From Oceanicella sp. SM1341 (lineage in GTDB: Bacteria > Pseudomonadota > Alphaproteobacteria > Rhodobacterales > Rhodobacteraceae), in contig NZ_QRGC01000023.1 in NCBI RefSeq assembly GCF_003448965.1, positions 32,648 to 96,647 of the forward strand: a stretch of DNA of 64,000 nucleotides, in the 5' to 3' direction. Both the position numbers and the translations under genes were made by a program. The notes under the pieces were generated by a model. That model was not told the DNA's origin and made no database searches. It worked only from the letters and a program-made list of their open reading frames with translations. Shown in pieces: positions 1 through 9,660 of this stretch; within the stretch, counting starts at the first letter, position 1; each line of letters begins with the position of its first letter.

Positions 1-1584
1 GCCGAGGTAGCTCTCGCGCTCGTTGGCATAGTCGATGTTGCCGAGCGCCTCGGACATGCCGAACTGGGTCACCATCGCGCGGGCGATGCGGGTGACCTGC
101 TGGATGTCGGACGCGGCACCGGAGGTGACGTTGTCCTCGCCGAAGATCAGCTCCTCGGCCACCTTGCCGCCCATCGCCATCGCGACCTTGGACTTGTACT
201 TGGTCTTGGTGACGGAGAGCTGGTCGCGCTCCGGCAGCGAGAGCACGAGGCCGAGGGCGCGGCCCCGCGGGATGATGGTCGCCTTGTGGATCGGGTCATG
301 CTGGGGGACGTTGAGCCCCACGATGGCATGGCCGGCCTCGTGATATGCGGTGAGCTTCTTCTCGTCCTCGGTCATGGCGAGGGAGCGGCGCTCGGCACCC
401 ATCATCACCTTGTCCTTGGCGGATTCGAAATCTTCCATGGTCACGAAGCGCTTGCCGGAGCGCGCGGCGGTGAGGGCGGCCTCGTTCACCAGGTTGGCGA
501 GGTCGGCGCCGGAGAAGCCGGGCGTGCCGCGGGCGATGACCTTGAGGTCGACGTTCGGGGCCAGGGGCGTCTTGCGGGCATGCACCTCGAGGATGCGCGA
601 GCGGCCGTTGATGTCCGGGTTCGGCACCTGGATCTGGCGGTCGAAGCGGCCGGGGCGCAGCAGCGCGGGGTCGAGCACGTCGGGGCGGTTGGTGGCCGCG
701 ATGAGGATCACGCCCTCGTTGGCCTCGAAACCGTCCATCTCGACGAGGAGCTGGTTCAGGGTCTGCTCGCGCTCGTCGTTGCCGCCGCCGTAGCCGGCGC
801 CGCGGTGGCGGCCGACGGCGTCGATCTCATCGATGAACACGATGCAGGGGGCGTTCTTCTTCGCCTGCTCGAACATGTCGCGCACGCGGCTCGCGCCGAC
901 ACCGACGAACATTTCCACGAAGTCGGAGCCCGAGATGGTGAAGAAGGGCACACCTGCCTCGCCCGCGATGGCGCGGGCGAGCAGCGTCTTGCCGGTGCCC
1001 GGGGGGCCGACGAGCAGCGCGCCCTTCGGGATCTTGCCGCCGAGGCGGGAGAATTTCTGCGGGTCGCGCAGGAACTCGACGATCTCCTCGAGCTCCTCCT
1101 TCGCCTCGTCGATGCCCGCGACATCGTCGAAGGTGACGCGGCCGGAGCGCTCGGTGAGCAGCTTGGCCTTGGACTTGCCGAAGCCCATGGCGCCGCGCCC
1201 GCCGCCCTGCATGCGGTTGAGGAAGAAGATCCACACCCCGATCAGGAGCAGCATCGGCAGCCAGAAGGACAGGGTCGACATGAGGTTCGAGCGCTCCTGC
1301 GGCACAACGGTGATGTCCACCCCGTGCTGGCGGAGCTGCTCGACCACGTCGGAGGAGCGGGGCTGCACGACCTCGTACTGGGTGCCGTCGTTATCTCGCG
1401 CTCGAATCGTCTCGCCGTCAATCTGAACCGAGGCGACCTTCGACTGGTCCACCCTGTTCAGGAAGTCGGAATAGGATACCTCGTTGGCACGCGTGCCGGG
1501 GCCGCCCGAATTGAATACATTGAATAGTGCGACCAGCAGCAGGATCACAATCGCCCAGAAGGCGAGGTTCTTCGCGTTGCCCAA
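1..1584 (-). CDS. ftsH: ATP-dependent zinc metalloprotease FtsH (3' end outside window)
   Basis: Membrane-anchored AAA+ protease that degrades misfolded membrane proteins and short-lived cytoplasmic regulators. The window holds the first 528 codons; the family is about 640 residues long, so the C-terminus is missing. An N-terminal membrane segment (about residues 6-22) and a second one (about 100-118) bracket a periplasmic domain. Walker A GPPGTGKT is at about residue 192, Walker B FIDEID follows, and the zinc-binding HEAGH is at about residue 414, the same place as in E. coli FtsH. I chose a TTG start at 1584: its product begins [10 protein letters not shown] as in relatives, and GGAGG lies 6-7 nt upstream. 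It is downstream of tilS on the same strand, with an 83-bp gap. Confidence 0.96.
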   Translation of the reverse strand, partial: MGNAKNLAFWAIVILLLVALFNVFNSGGPGTRANEVSYSDFLNRVDQSKVASVQIDGETIRARDNDGTQYEVVQPRSSDVVEQLRQHGVDITVVPQERSNLMSTLSFWLPMLLLIGVWIFFLNRMQGGGRGAMGFGKSKAKLLTERSGRVTFDDVAGIDEAKEELEEIVEFLRDPQKFSRLGGKIPKGALLVGPPGTGKTLLARAIAGEAGVPFFTISGSDFVEMFVGVGASRVRDMFEQAKKNAPCIVFIDEIDAVGRHRGAGYGGGNDEREQTLNQLLVEMDGFEANEGVILIAATNRPDVLDPALLRPGRFDRQIQVPNPDINGRSRILEVHARKTPLAPNVDLKVIARGTPGFSGADLANLVNEAALTAARSGKRFVTMEDFESAKDKVMMGAERRSLAMTEDEKKLTAYHEAGHAIVGLNVPQHDPIHKATIIPRGRALGLVLSLPERDQLSVTKTKYKSKVAMAMGGKVAEELIFGEDNVTSGAASDIQQVTRIARAMVTQFGMSEALGNIDYANERESYLG

Positions 1585-1667
1585 GGCGTCCTCCAGAAGA
1601 ACGGGTTTCCGCCGGTCCCCGCAGGGCCGGCGCGTTCGTGCCTAACATAATCTCTGCACGGGCAGAT

Positions 1668-2954
1668 TCAACGACACGTTAACAGCCTGCGGCGTCTTGC
1701 GTCCCTGATGTACCATTCGGCCGTCCAGCCGGCCCCGATGCGCGCGTCGGCATATCCGCAGGCCGGTGCCGCGACCACCTCGCCAGTGTGCCTCAGGGCC
1801 GGGGTTGCGTGCAACACTTCCGCGGCAGGGCCGCCGGGGGCGCGGCCGACCTGTGCCAGCCCTTCGGGCCCGAGGGCGCCGAGGGTGAGGCCGGGGGCGG
1901 GCGCGGCCGCGCAGCTCACCCGCCAGCGGCCGTCCCAGAGCTGTTCGCACCGCGCCGGTACCGGGGGCGGACAGGCGCCCGGCTCGCGGCGCAGCAGGAG
2001 CATGGCGCCACGCCTGCGCCAGAGGCAGCCGTGCAGGCTGCCTGCGGGGGCATCGCCCTCCAGCATCGCCTGCGCCGCACGCTCCAGCGCCGCGCGCCGG
2101 GGCGGGTGCACCTGGCCGGAGGTGGCGGTGAGGAGATCGGCGAGGAGTTGCCGCGACACGGCGCGGGGTGCCGCGCGCAGCGGCGCGGGGGCGAGCCGGG
2201 CCTCGCCCTCCGGGCTCCAGGAAACGGCTTCGCGGGCAAGGGCTTGGCCGGCAGCATCCAGGGCCTCGCGCGCCTCGGCCATGCGCGCCGCGGTGGCGGT
2301 GAGGCGGGGCACGTCGAGACCGAGCGGCGCGAGCAGCGCCAGCGCCTGGCGGGCCTTTACCCGGTCGTAACGCGGATCGGCGTTGGTGGGGTCTTCCGCC
2401 CAGTCCCAGCCGCGGGCGCGCAGGATGTCGCGCAGGGTGTCGCGGCGGATGTCGAGCCAGGGGCGCAGCCAGAGCAGCCCCTCCGCCTCGGAGACCGGCG
2501 CCATGCCCGAGAGCCCCCCGACCCCGGAGCCACGGGCGAGACGCATGAGGAAGGTCTCGGCCTGGTCGTCGGCGGTATGGGCGAGGGCCACTGCGACGGC
2601 GCCGCGGGCACGGGCATGGGCGGCGAGCAGGGCGCGGCGGGCCTCGCGCGCGGCCTCCGAAACATTGCCCGCGCCCGGCCCCTCCTGCCAGGCGAGCGTG
2701 GCATGCGGCAGGCCGAGGGCTTCGCAGCGGGCGGCCACGGCGGCGGCTTCCGCGGCGGAGGCGGCGCGCAGGCCGTGGTCGACGGTGGCGACGGAGAGGG
2801 GCCGGCCGGTGGCGCGGGCATGGTCGGAGGCTACGGCGAGGAGCGCGAGCGAATCGCCCCCGCCCGAAACCGCGAGGCAGATCTCGCCGCCGACATCGCG
2901 GAAGGCCGCCGCGAGCGCGGCTGCGGCAAGACCCCCGGCAGCGGGCGCTGCCAC
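1668..2954 (-). CDS. tilS: tRNA(Ile)-lysidine synthetase TilS
   Basis: Adds lysine to C34 of the AUA-reading tRNA-Ile, using ATP, in the cytoplasm; the activity is essential in most bacteria. The PP-loop ATPase signature SGGGDS is at residues 30-35, and a VDHGLR motif and an AHTADDQAET motif follow, all typical of the N-terminal catalytic domain. At 428 residues it has the usual length with the C-terminal domain included. The apparent start is GTG, 4 nt after the cpoB stop; no strong ribosome binding site is visible, so translation may depend on coupling to cpoB. It sits between cpoB and ftsH, the order usual in Rhodobacterales. Confidence 0.95.
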   Translation of the reverse strand: MAAPAAGGLAAAALAAAFRDVGGEICLAVSGGGDSLALLAVASDHARATGRPLSVATVDHGLRAASAAEAAAVAARCEALGLPHATLAWQEGPGAGNVSEAAREARRALLAAHARARGAVAVALAHTADDQAETFLMRLARGSGVGGLSGMAPVSEAEGLLWLRPWLDIRRDTLRDILRARGWDWAEDPTNADPRYDRVKARQALALLAPLGLDVPRLTATAARMAEAREALDAAGQALAREAVSWSPEGEARLAPAPLRAAPRAVSRQLLADLLTATSGQVHPPRRAALERAAQAMLEGDAPAGSLHGCLWRRRGAMLLLRREPGACPPPVPARCEQLWDGRWRVSCAAAPAPGLTLGALGPEGLAQVGRAPGGPAAEVLHATPALRHTGEVVAAPACGYADARIGAGWTAEWYIRDARRRRLLTCR

Positions 2955-2958
2955 GGGG

Positions 2959-3816
2959 CTACTGCTGGCAGCTGGCGCCGTCGCGCCCCTGCTCGAGCTT
3001 GTCGGCCAGTTCCGGGTCCATGTCGGGGAAGCGGCGCTCGACCTCGTCGTAGGTCAGGCAGGCTTCCGGCATCTGGCCGAGGTATTGCAGCGAGATGCCG
3101 ACGCCGTAGAGCGCCTCGGGCGCGTTCGGGCCGCTCGGCTCGGCGTTGAAGGCCTTGAGGTAGCCCTTGGCGGCATCGCGGAACGAGCCGGAGGCGAGAT
3201 TGGCCTCGGCAAGCTCGAAGGTGGCGTCATTCGCGAGCGGGCTGTCGGGGTACTGGGCGAGGAACTGGCTGAAACCTGAGGCGGCCTCCTCGAAGCGCCC
3301 GGCCTCGAGCGCCGAGGCGGCGGCGTCGTAGGAATTCTGCTCGGAGATCGCCACGGCCACGGTGGGCGTGTCGCTCTGCGAGGGGGAGATCGGGCCGCCG
3401 AAACCGGAGCCGGAGCCGGCGGTGCCGTCGGTCACGCCGCCGCCGAGGGCCACGGGGTTGCCCAGCAGCGCGGTGTCGCCGCCCTCGATCTCGGTGAGGC
3501 GGAAATCGACATCCGAGTAGCGGCGGCCGGCATCGTCGGCCATGCGGCGGATGTCGTTCTGGAGCTGCTCCACCCGGCCGGTGAGCAGGCGGGTGTTGTG
3601 CTCGAGCGCGTCGAGGCGCTGGAGCGGGTTGCCGGCGGTGGCGGGGAGCTGGTTTCCGGTGGCCACGAGCTGGTTGCGCAGCTGTGCTACCTCGGCGTCG
3701 ATGGCCATGAGATTTTGCCGGATATCCTCGAGGCTCTGCGCGTTCGGTGCCGTCTGGGCCATGCCGCAGACCGGCAGGACAAGCGAAATGACGAGTGCAG
3801 ACAGACGGATGCGCAT
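2959..3816 (-). CDS. cpoB: Cell division coordinator CpoB (YbgF), periplasmic
   Basis: Periplasmic TolA partner that links outer-membrane constriction by Tol-Pal with peptidoglycan synthesis. The 285-residue product begins with a signal peptide (MRIRLSALVISLVLPVCGMAQ, cut here for length: residues 1 to about 21). A coiled-coil stretch (about 25-85) follows, then a Gly/Ser-rich linker, and then C-terminal tetratricopeptide-type repeats (about 160-285). The start at 3816 was chosen over longer readings because it gives the signal peptide and has GGGAGGG about 5 nt upstream. It is the last gene of the tol-pal set, 71 bp after pal, and nearly touches tilS. Confidence 0.93.
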   Translation of the reverse strand: MRIRLSALVISLVLPVCGMAQTAPNAQSLEDIRQNLMAIDAEVAQLRNQLVATGNQLPATAGNPLQRLDALEHNTRLLTGRVEQLQNDIRRMADDAGRRYSDVDFRLTEIEGGDTALLGNPVALGGGVTDGTAGSGSGFGGPISPSQSDTPTVAVAISEQNSYDAAASALEAGRFEEAASGFSQFLAQYPDSPLANDATFELAEANLASGSFRDAAKGYLKAFNAEPSGPNAPEALYGVGISLQYLGQMPEACLTYDEVERRFPDMDPELADKLEQGRDGASCQQ

Positions 3817-3887
3817 GGGCCCTCCCTTCGGGTTCCGGCAGGATCCGGGCCGCGGAGGCGGCCCGGACGTGGTCAGGAGCGTAGCGC

Positions 3888-4376
3888 TCAGCTCATCGGC
3901 GCGCCGGCCACGACAGTAACCGCGCGGCGGTTCTGCGACCAGCAGCTTTCGTTGGAGCAGGTGGCCTCCGGGCGCTCCTTGCCGTAGGACACGGTGCGCA
4001 GGCGGCTGGCGGAGACACCGCGGCTCACCAGGAAGTTGTAGGCGGCGTTGGCGCGGCGGGCACCGAGGGCGAGGTTGTACTCGCGGGTGCCGCGCTCGTC
4101 GGCATGGCCTTCGATGGTGGCGGACACGCCCGGGTTCGCGTTCAGCCACTCGGCCTGACGGGTCAGGGTCTCGGAGGCGTAGCTGTCGATCGAGGAGCTG
4201 TCGGTCGCGAACAGCACCCGGTCACCGACCACGGTGTTGAAGTACTGCAGCGAGCTCTCCGAGATGGTGCTCGCGTTCGGGTCATACGGCTGGGCCGTCA
4301 TGTCCTCGTCGGAATCCGAACAGGCAGCGAGCGTGAGGGCGGTCAGCGCCACGAAGCCGAACTTGAGGAAGGTCAT
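3888..4376 (-). CDS. pal: Peptidoglycan-associated lipoprotein Pal
   Basis: Outer-membrane lipoprotein that binds peptidoglycan and interacts with TolB, tying the outer membrane to the wall. The 162-residue product has a lipoprotein signal with lipobox LAAC (Cys19) and a C-terminal OmpA-type domain. The domain shows the peptidoglycan-binding stretch GHADERGTREYNLALG and the NRRA motif near the end. The start at 4376 was chosen because it places the signal peptide directly at the N-terminus, with GGAG a little upstream. It lies 96 bp after tolB, and that gap contains a 7-bp hairpin. Confidence 0.96.
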   Translation of the reverse strand: MTFLKFGFVALTALTLAACSDSDEDMTAQPYDPNASTISESSLQYFNTVVGDRVLFATDSSSIDSYASETLTRQAEWLNANPGVSATIEGHADERGTREYNLALGARRANAAYNFLVSRGVSASRLRTVSYGKERPEATCSNESCWSQNRRAVTVVAGAPMS

Positions 4377-4398
4377 GGATGGTATCTCCGGTTGCACG

Positions 4399-4418
4399 CC
4401 GGGGGTTCTCTCCCCCGG
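4399..4418 (-). repeat. Hairpin between tolB and pal
   Basis: A perfect 7-bp inverted repeat (CCGGGGG / CCCCCGG) with a 6-nt loop lies in the 96-bp gap between tolB and pal. There is no T-run after it on the minus strand, so it does not look like a full terminator. It may be an mRNA stability or processing element that lets pal, the most abundant product, be expressed differently from tolB. That role is inference. Confidence 0.45.
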
Positions 4419-4472
4419 ACTGGGTGGTTTGCCGTCTTCTGCCGCCGGTCTCTCACTCCCGGCGGACAAAAC

Positions 4473-5813
4473 TCATTGCAGGAGCGGCGACCAGGCCGGG
4501 TCTGACGCCGGCATGTTCAGCGGCACGCGCCGCTCGTTGCGACCGGTCACGTCCACGCTCCTCAAGGCCGGTGCGCCGTTCGGCCCCGGGCTCTCCCGGA
4601 AGAACATTAGCACGCGACCGTTCGGTGACCACGTCGGGCCTTCATCGAGGAAGGACGCGGTCAGCAATTTCTCGTCGGATCCGTCGGGGCGCATGACCCC
4701 GATGTAGAAGCGCCCGCCCTGCTGCTTGGTGAAGGCGATCATGTCGCCGCGCGGCGACCAGACCGGCGTGGCATAGGCGCCGTCGCCGAAGGAGATGCGG
4801 CGCGCGCCGCCGCCCCCGGCCGACATCACGTAGAGCTGCTGCTTGCCGCCGCGGTCGCTCTCGAACACGATCTGCGAGCCATCGGGGGAGTAGCTGGGCG
4901 CGGTGTCGATGGCCGGCGAATTGGTGAGCTGGATGAGCTGGCGCGAGCCCAGCGGCACCGAGTAGATGTCCGTGTTGCCGCCGCGCGAGAGCGACATCAC
5001 CACCGAGCTGCCATCGGGCGAGAAGCGCGGCGCGAAGGTCATGCCGGGCTGGCGCTCCAGCTCCTCGCGCTGCAGGGTGTCGACGTTCATGAGGAACACA
5101 CGGGGCTCGCCCGTCTGGTAGCTCATGTAGATGACTTCCTGGCTGGTGGGGTTGAAGCGCGGGGTGAGCACCATGGAGCTGCCGTCGGTGAGGTAGCGCA
5201 GGTTCGCGCCGTCCTGGTCCATGATGGCGAGGCGCTTCACGCGGGCGTTCTTCGGGCCGCTCTCGGCCACGAACACCACGCGGCTGTCGAAATAGGGGTC
5301 CTCGCCGGTGATGCGCGTGTACACTTGGTCGGCCACCTTGTGGGCCAGCCGGCGCCAGTTGTCGCGGTCGCCCACCAGCTGCAGGCCCTGCCCCACCGGC
5401 TGGCCGGCATAGACGTCCCACAGCCGGAAGCGCAGGGTGATCTGGTTGCCGCTGGTCGAGACGGCCCCGGTCACCAGCGCCTGCGAGTTGATCGCCCGCC
5501 AGTCGGCGAACTGGGGGGTGGCCTCGAAGCTCGACGGGCTGGAGATATAGGCATTGCGGTCGATCAGCCGGAACAGCGCGGTGCCGGTGAGATCATTGGT
5601 CATCACGTCGGTGAGCTGTGCGGCGAACTCCGCCGCGCCGGCATCCTCGGCGATGAAGACCGGGGCCGCAAAGGGCATGGGCTCGATCACGCCCTCGTCG
5701 ATCTCGATGACCAGGGGCGGGGCGTCCTGCGCCATCGCACCGCTGACGGGGGCCAGCACGCCGGCCCCGGTCACCGCTGCCAGGAGCCACGCGACTACAA
5801 AATTCCTCGCCAT
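4473..5813 (-). CDS. tolB: Tol-Pal system protein TolB, periplasmic
   Basis: Periplasmic beta-propeller protein that bridges Pal and TolA during envelope constriction. The product is 446 residues. It has a signal peptide ending at about residue 29 (GAMAQ), an N-terminal alpha/beta domain, and a C-terminal WD40-like propeller with repeated FSPDGS / YSPDGS / WSPNGR motifs typical of TolB. The ATG at 5813 was chosen over an upstream in-frame reading because it shares one base with the tolA stop (TGATG), gives a clean signal peptide, and matches the family. Confidence 0.96.
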   Translation of the reverse strand: MARNFVVAWLLAAVTGAGVLAPVSGAMAQDAPPLVIEIDEGVIEPMPFAAPVFIAEDAGAAEFAAQLTDVMTNDLTGTALFRLIDRNAYISSPSSFEATPQFADWRAINSQALVTGAVSTSGNQITLRFRLWDVYAGQPVGQGLQLVGDRDNWRRLAHKVADQVYTRITGEDPYFDSRVVFVAESGPKNARVKRLAIMDQDGANLRYLTDGSSMVLTPRFNPTSQEVIYMSYQTGEPRVFLMNVDTLQREELERQPGMTFAPRFSPDGSSVVMSLSRGGNTDIYSVPLGSRQLIQLTNSPAIDTAPSYSPDGSQIVFESDRGGKQQLYVMSAGGGGARRISFGDGAYATPVWSPRGDMIAFTKQQGGRFYIGVMRPDGSDEKLLTASFLDEGPTWSPNGRVLMFFRESPGPNGAPALRSVDVTGRNERRVPLNMPASDPAWSPLLQ

Positions 5814-7033
5814 CAGTATCCGATCCCTTTGCTGGGGTTGAACGTGATCTGCACGGTCTTCCACTGGCCGTACTTGTCGGCCGGCATCTTGAACGGCGCC
5901 GATTTGAGCACCGCCATCCGGGCCTGCCGGAAGGCGAGCGCGTAGGACCCGCTGGGGTTGGCCGGGGTGACCGGGGTGACGGACTTGCCCACCACCTCGC
6001 CCGTGCGGTCGAGCTCGAACTGCACGGTGATCACCAGTTCCTTGAAATCCGCCAGCCCCTGGATCGGGCCGAGGTTCCAGTTCTTCTTCACCGCGAGGCC
6101 GATGCCGTCCTTCTCGCGCGCGGTGAGCGGCGGACCCTGGGTGGCGGCGGAGGAGGCGGCGCGCGGCGTGGAGGCCTGCTGCGCCGGCCTCTCGGGCGCC
6201 GAGGCGGCGGGGCGCTGCTGCTGGGGCTTCGCGGCCGGGGTGGCCGGGGCCTCCTGCTGGCGCGGCTCCTCCTGCGGGCGCGCGGCGGCGATGACGGTGT
6301 CGGGCCGGCCGCGCGGGCGCGGGGCGGTGAGCGGGGCCACGGCCTCGGGCACCGGCTGGGCCTCGGCCTGTTCGGGCACGATCTCGGTGGCGGCCTCCTT
6401 CGGGGCCTCCTGCGGCTTTTCCTCGCGCGGCTGCTCGGCGGAATCGGACTCCGCCACCTCCGGAGAGGCCTCCTCGGCGGTCTTCGCCTCCTCGGGCGGC
6501 TTGGGCGCGGGGCGCGAGGCGATGCGCGGCGCGGGCGCGGGCGGCGTGGGGTTGTCCAGCGTCGTCGCGGTCGGCTTGCGGTTCTCGGTCTCGGGGTTCT
6601 GCCGGCCCACGGCGTCGGGCCGCACGAGGGACACGCCCTCCTCGCCCGTGTCGGTCTCGGCCGGCGTGGGGCTGGCGGGGGCCTGGGGCATCACCGGCGT
6701 CGGGCTCTCCTGGCGCAGGCCGGAGACGTCCGGCGCCTCCTCGGGCTCCGACATCTCGGGGGTCTCGGCGGTGCGCGGGCTCGGCGCCTCGGTGGCGGTG
6801 GGCGCGGTCACGTCGGAGCCGCCCTGCTCGGGCGGGGTCATCTCCGACACGTCCTCGCGCGGCGCATCGGGCGCGCTGGAGACGGCGGCATCGAATTCGG
6901 CCCCGGTCATGAGGTCCACCTCGGCGATCTGGATGGCCTGCGCCTCGTCGGCCCTGAACAGGTCGACGCGGAGCAGGACAAGCAGTATCAGGGCAAGGTG
7001 TACGCCGCCCGAGATGATCATCCCTCTGCGCAT
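5813..7033 (-). CDS. tolA: TolA inner-membrane protein of the Tol-Pal system
   Basis: Inner-membrane protein that spans the periplasm and passes energy from TolQR to the outer membrane. The 406-residue product has one N-terminal membrane helix (about residues 5-22), then a long low-complexity middle rich in Pro, Ala, Glu and Thr (about 40-310). The C-terminal globular TolA/TonB-like domain contains [16 protein letters not shown]. The middle is Pro/Glu-rich rather than the Ala/Lys helix of enterobacteria, which is common in alphaproteobacteria. The start at 7033 is preceded by GGAGGG at about -13. It lies between tolR and tolB. Confidence 0.93.
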   Translation of the reverse strand: MRRGMIISGGVHLALILLVLLRVDLFRADEAQAIQIAEVDLMTGAEFDAAVSSAPDAPREDVSEMTPPEQGGSDVTAPTATEAPSPRTAETPEMSEPEEAPDVSGLRQESPTPVMPQAPASPTPAETDTGEEGVSLVRPDAVGRQNPETENRKPTATTLDNPTPPAPAPRIASRPAPKPPEEAKTAEEASPEVAESDSAEQPREEKPQEAPKEAATEIVPEQAEAQPVPEAVAPLTAPRPRGRPDTVIAAARPQEEPRQQEAPATPAAKPQQQRPAASAPERPAQQASTPRAASSAATQGPPLTAREKDGIGLAVKKNWNLGPIQGLADFKELVITVQFELDRTGEVVGKSVTPVTPANPSGSYALAFRQARMAVLKSAPFKMPADKYGQWKTVQITFNPSKGIGY

Positions 7034-7064
7034 GATGTGTCGGCCCTCCGCGCCTCCTCGCGCC

Positions 7065-7535
7065 TCAGTTGTCCTGGCCGTCAAGCGTAGGGCCTCCGGG
7101 ATCGGTGACAAGCCCGATCCGGTTGAAGCCCCCGGCATTCAGCGCGCCCATCACCTCGGCCACGGTCTTGTAGGACACCGCGCCGTCGGCCCGCAGGAAC
7201 ACCTTGTCGTCCTCGCGCTCGGCCGCGATGGCGCGCAGCTTGGGGATGAGATCGGCCAGGACGATCTCCTCCTTCTGCAGCATCACCTTGCCGTCGGCGG
7301 TGAGCGAGATGGAGAGCGGCTCCTCCTTTTCCGTCGGCAGCGGGGCGGCCGCGGTCTTGGGAAGCTCGACCGGAACACCCACGGTCAGCAGCGGTGCCGC
7401 GACCATGAAGATGATCAGCAGCACCAGCATCACGTCCACGAAGGGCGTGACGTTGATTTCGGCCATCTGCCGGCGGGACCGGCTGCGGCCGCGCCGCCCG
7501 CCTCCCCCGCCGCGTTTCATGACACCGGCACCCAT
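7065..7535 (-). CDS. tolR: TolR proton-channel subunit
   Basis: ExbD/TolR family protein; with TolQ it forms the proton-driven motor that energises TolA. The 156-residue product has a basic Gly/Arg-rich N-terminus and one membrane helix (about 32-52) carrying the conserved Asp34 in TPFVDVMLVLL. A periplasmic domain follows. Its ATG directly abuts the tolQ TAA stop, so the two are probably translated together. Confidence 0.96.
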   Translation of the reverse strand: MGAGVMKRGGGGGRRGRSRSRRQMAEINVTPFVDVMLVLLIIFMVAAPLLTVGVPVELPKTAAAPLPTEKEEPLSISLTADGKVMLQKEEIVLADLIPKLRAIAAEREDDKVFLRADGAVSYKTVAEVMGALNAGGFNRIGLVTDPGGPTLDGQDN

Positions 7536-8237
7536 TTACTCTGCACTCCGCTCGATCTGGCGCGACAGGATGGTGGAGAATTCGTCGGCGAAGTTCTCGT
7601 AGCTCGCGGTGATGTGGTCCGCGTCGCCCGAGAGCTTGTTGTAGAAGATCACCGCCGGGATGGCGGCGAGCAGGCCGAGCGCGGTCGCCACCAGCGCCTC
7701 GGCGATGCCAGGCGCCACGACGGCGAGGTTGGTGCTCTGCTGCATCGCGATGTCCTCGAAGGCGTTCTTGATGCCCCAGACCGTGCCGAACAGGCCCACG
7801 AAGGGCGAGATCGAGCCCACGGTGGCGAGCACGCCGAGCCCCTTGTTGATGCCCTCCGCCTCGCGCGCGATGGTCACGTCCATCGAGCGCTCGATGCGGC
7901 GCTGGGAGCCGGGCAGCAGCACGCCCTTGCGGTAGGAGCGGCGCCATTCGCCCATGCCGGCGGAGAAGATGCGCTCGATCGCGGTGCGGGGCTTCTGCCC
8001 GAGCCGGTCGAACAGGTCTTCCAGCGGCTGGCCGGACCAGAACGCGTCCTCGAAACTGCCGTCCTCGCGGCGGGCGCGGCGGTAGCGGATGGATTTCTCG
8101 ATGATGATCGCCCAGGACCAGACGGAGGCAAGAATGAGCAGCACCATGACGATCTGCACCGTCAGCGTCGCACGCGTGAACAGGGCCAGCAGCGAGAAAT
8201 CGATCTGCTGCGCGGCCGCCAGGGTATCCGGTTCCAT
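7536..8237 (-). CDS. tolQ: TolQ motor subunit
   Basis: MotA/TolQ/ExbB-family inner-membrane protein, the stator partner of TolR. The 233-residue product has three predicted membrane helices: about 22-45, about 135-160 with GLLGTVWGI-like GLFGTVWGIKNAF, and about 170-195. This is the normal size and topology. It is the first gene of the tolQRAB-pal-cpoB block; ybgC lies 140 bp upstream on the same strand. Confidence 0.96.
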   Translation of the reverse strand: MEPDTLAAAQQIDFSLLALFTRATLTVQIVMVLLILASVWSWAIIIEKSIRYRRARREDGSFEDAFWSGQPLEDLFDRLGQKPRTAIERIFSAGMGEWRRSYRKGVLLPGSQRRIERSMDVTIAREAEGINKGLGVLATVGSISPFVGLFGTVWGIKNAFEDIAMQQSTNLAVVAPGIAEALVATALGLLAAIPAVIFYNKLSGDADHITASYENFADEFSTILSRQIERSAE

Positions 8238-8324
8238 CTATCCTGCCTCGATCCAGCCAAATAAGGGCGGGCCGGGTTTTTGAACATCCCGGTCTCTGCA
8301 GCGCCTATCTGTCATAGCCTAGCA

Positions 8325-8365
8325 AATTCGCAAGTGGCTGTGCGCGAAATTCGCAAAAATTCGCG
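8325..8365 (-). promoter_or_regulatory. AATTCGC repeat cluster between ybgC and tolQ
   Basis: In the 140-bp gap between ybgC and tolQ the heptamer AATTCGC occurs three times on the plus strand (8325-8331, 8348-8354, 8358-8364). An inverted repeat CGCGAA/TTCGCG spans 8343-8365. The AT content here is well above that of the flanking genes. This suggests a regulator site or promoter for the tol genes. No -35/-10 pair could be fixed with confidence. Confidence 0.35.
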
Positions 8366-8377
8366 TGAACGGCGGCT

Positions 8378-8776
8378 TTACGCCGCTGCCGCGGCCAGCG
8401 CCGCGCGAATATCGGCGGGAATCCGCTGAGGGCCCCCGTCAACCGACATGCAGGCGAGGCCCACCTCGGCCCGCAACAGCTCTTCCCCGCCCCGCAGCAC
8501 CCGCTGCGAGGCGTGGAGCGAGGCGCCCCTGACACGGGCGAATCGGGTCTCGACGACAAGCGTATCGTCGTAGCGCGCCGGGCGCAGGTAATCCGCCTCC
8601 ACCCGGTGCACCACGAAGACCAGCCCCCCGGCGCGCATCGCCGCCTGGTCGATGCCCAGTGCCCGCACCGCTTCCGAGCGGCCGCGCTCGAGAAAGCGCA
8701 GGAAGTTGGCGTGGTAGACGACACCGGCCATGTCGGTGTCCTCGTAATAGACGCGGATGGAGAGGCTGTGGGTCAT
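8378..8776 (-). CDS. ybgC: Tol-Pal-associated acyl-CoA thioesterase YbgC
   Basis: Hot-dog-fold thioesterase of the 4-hydroxybenzoyl-CoA thioesterase type, found with tol-pal genes in many proteobacteria and linked to phospholipid metabolism. The 132-residue product has the signature YYEDTDMAGVVYHANFLRF near the N-terminus, including the catalytic Asp. The ATG at 8776 was chosen because it places this motif about 9 residues in, as in the family, and because it overlaps the upstream gene's stop by 4 nt (ATGA). Confidence 0.95.
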   Translation of the reverse strand: MTHSLSIRVYYEDTDMAGVVYHANFLRFLERGRSEAVRALGIDQAAMRAGGLVFVVHRVEADYLRPARYDDTLVVETRFARVRGASLHASQRVLRGGEELLRAEVGLACMSVDGGPQRIPADIRAALAAAAA

Positions 8777-9432
8777 GACACCCGCCGGCCGAGGCGCGCG
8801 GCGAGGCGCAGCGCGGTGGCGGGGTCGTCGGAGGCGTCGGGCAGCGCGGGGTCGTAGGCGGCGCGCAGCAGGGCGGCCGCGCCGGGCTTCACCGCGGCCA
8901 CGCTCCCCTCCCCCACCAGGTGCAGGGCGGAGGCGGCGCGGAAGGCGGTGTCGGACCACAGGAGCAGGCTCTGCACGGTCTGCGACAGCATCAGCGTGTG
9001 GGCGGGCACGGCGGAGAGGTGCTCGTCATGGCGCAGCAGCACGAAGCAGGCGCGGATGGCGCCGCCCTCCGAGAAGCGGAAATGGCGGTACTGGTTGGCC
9101 CCCGCCGCCTCCAGCCGGCCGATCAGCGGCTCGAGCTCGGGCAGCAGGCGCTCCAGGTGCGGCACCTCGCGCAGCTCGGCCCAGTGGCTGCAGAAGAACA
9201 CGATGAAGTTCGCGCCCAGTTCGGGGTCGGTCTCGGCGAGGGCGAGCCCGGCATGGCCCGCGGCCTCGTCCATCGCGGCGCGCAGCGGCACCAGCGTGGC
9301 GTCATCGGTGCCGAAGATCACCGGCGCGGGCGCACAGCCCCAGCGCGCGAAGCGGAAGCTGCCGTCGGCCCGGGTGAACAGGGCGGCGATTTCCTCGGCC
9401 AGTTCCCCGGCCCCGGTCTCGGGTGTCAGCAC
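8773..9432 (-). CDS. Conserved protein of unknown function between ruvB and ybgC
   Basis: I do not recognise the family. The predicted product is 219 residues, soluble, with no signal peptide and no membrane segment. It is mildly acidic at the N-terminus and contains the stretches FIVFFCSHWAELREVPHL and LSQTVQSLLLWSD. The GTG start at 9432 is my best guess; upstream in-frame sequence is Arg/Pro-rich and looks non-coding. Its stop overlaps the ybgC start by 4 nt, so the two are translationally coupled. That hints at a role near the Tol-Pal/ybgC function, by context only. Confidence 0.75.
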   Translation of the reverse strand: MLTPETGAGELAEEIAALFTRADGSFRFARWGCAPAPVIFGTDDATLVPLRAAMDEAAGHAGLALAETDPELGANFIVFFCSHWAELREVPHLERLLPELEPLIGRLEAAGANQYRHFRFSEGGAIRACFVLLRHDEHLSAVPAHTLMLSQTVQSLLLWSDTAFRAASALHLVGEGSVAAVKPGAAALLRAAYDPALPDASDDPATALRLAARLGRRVS

Positions 9433-9520
9433 GGATGCGGTCTCCTCGGTGGCGCGGCTCGCGGCTCTAGCACGGAGCGGCCCGCGATGGAACCGCCCGG
9501 GCCGCCGGGGCGCCTCGCGC

Positions 9521-9540
9521 GGCCTGCATGGCTGCAGGCC
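9521..9540. repeat. Perfect hairpin downstream of ruvB
   Basis: GGCCTGCA and TGCAGGCC form a perfect 8-bp stem with a 4-nt loop in the 228-bp gap after ruvB. There is no T-run on the minus strand, so it is not a canonical terminator, but it could protect the 3' end of the ruv mRNA or act with Rho. Confidence 0.35.
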
Positions 9541-9660
9541 CCCGGGGGCTCCCCGGCACCAACGACATTGCACCGCGACAAGGTTCCATCCCGCCCGACG
9601 CGCCACCGGGCGCGGCAGGCAGGCGGGCGCGCTACCGGCGCGGTGGGCAGGCGCCCGGCC

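Noticed and set aside
286..1527. Long open frames antisense to ftsH, tilS, tolA and many other genes
   Set aside because: They arise from the strong G/C third-position bias. Their translations are low-complexity (Arg, Ala, Gly, His, Pro) with no motif, and they lie exactly opposite well-identified genes.
8343..8365. Terminator between ybgC and tolQ
   Set aside because: The CGCGAA/TTCGCG stem has its T-run in the loop rather than after the stem on the minus strand, so it does not fit a Rho-independent terminator.
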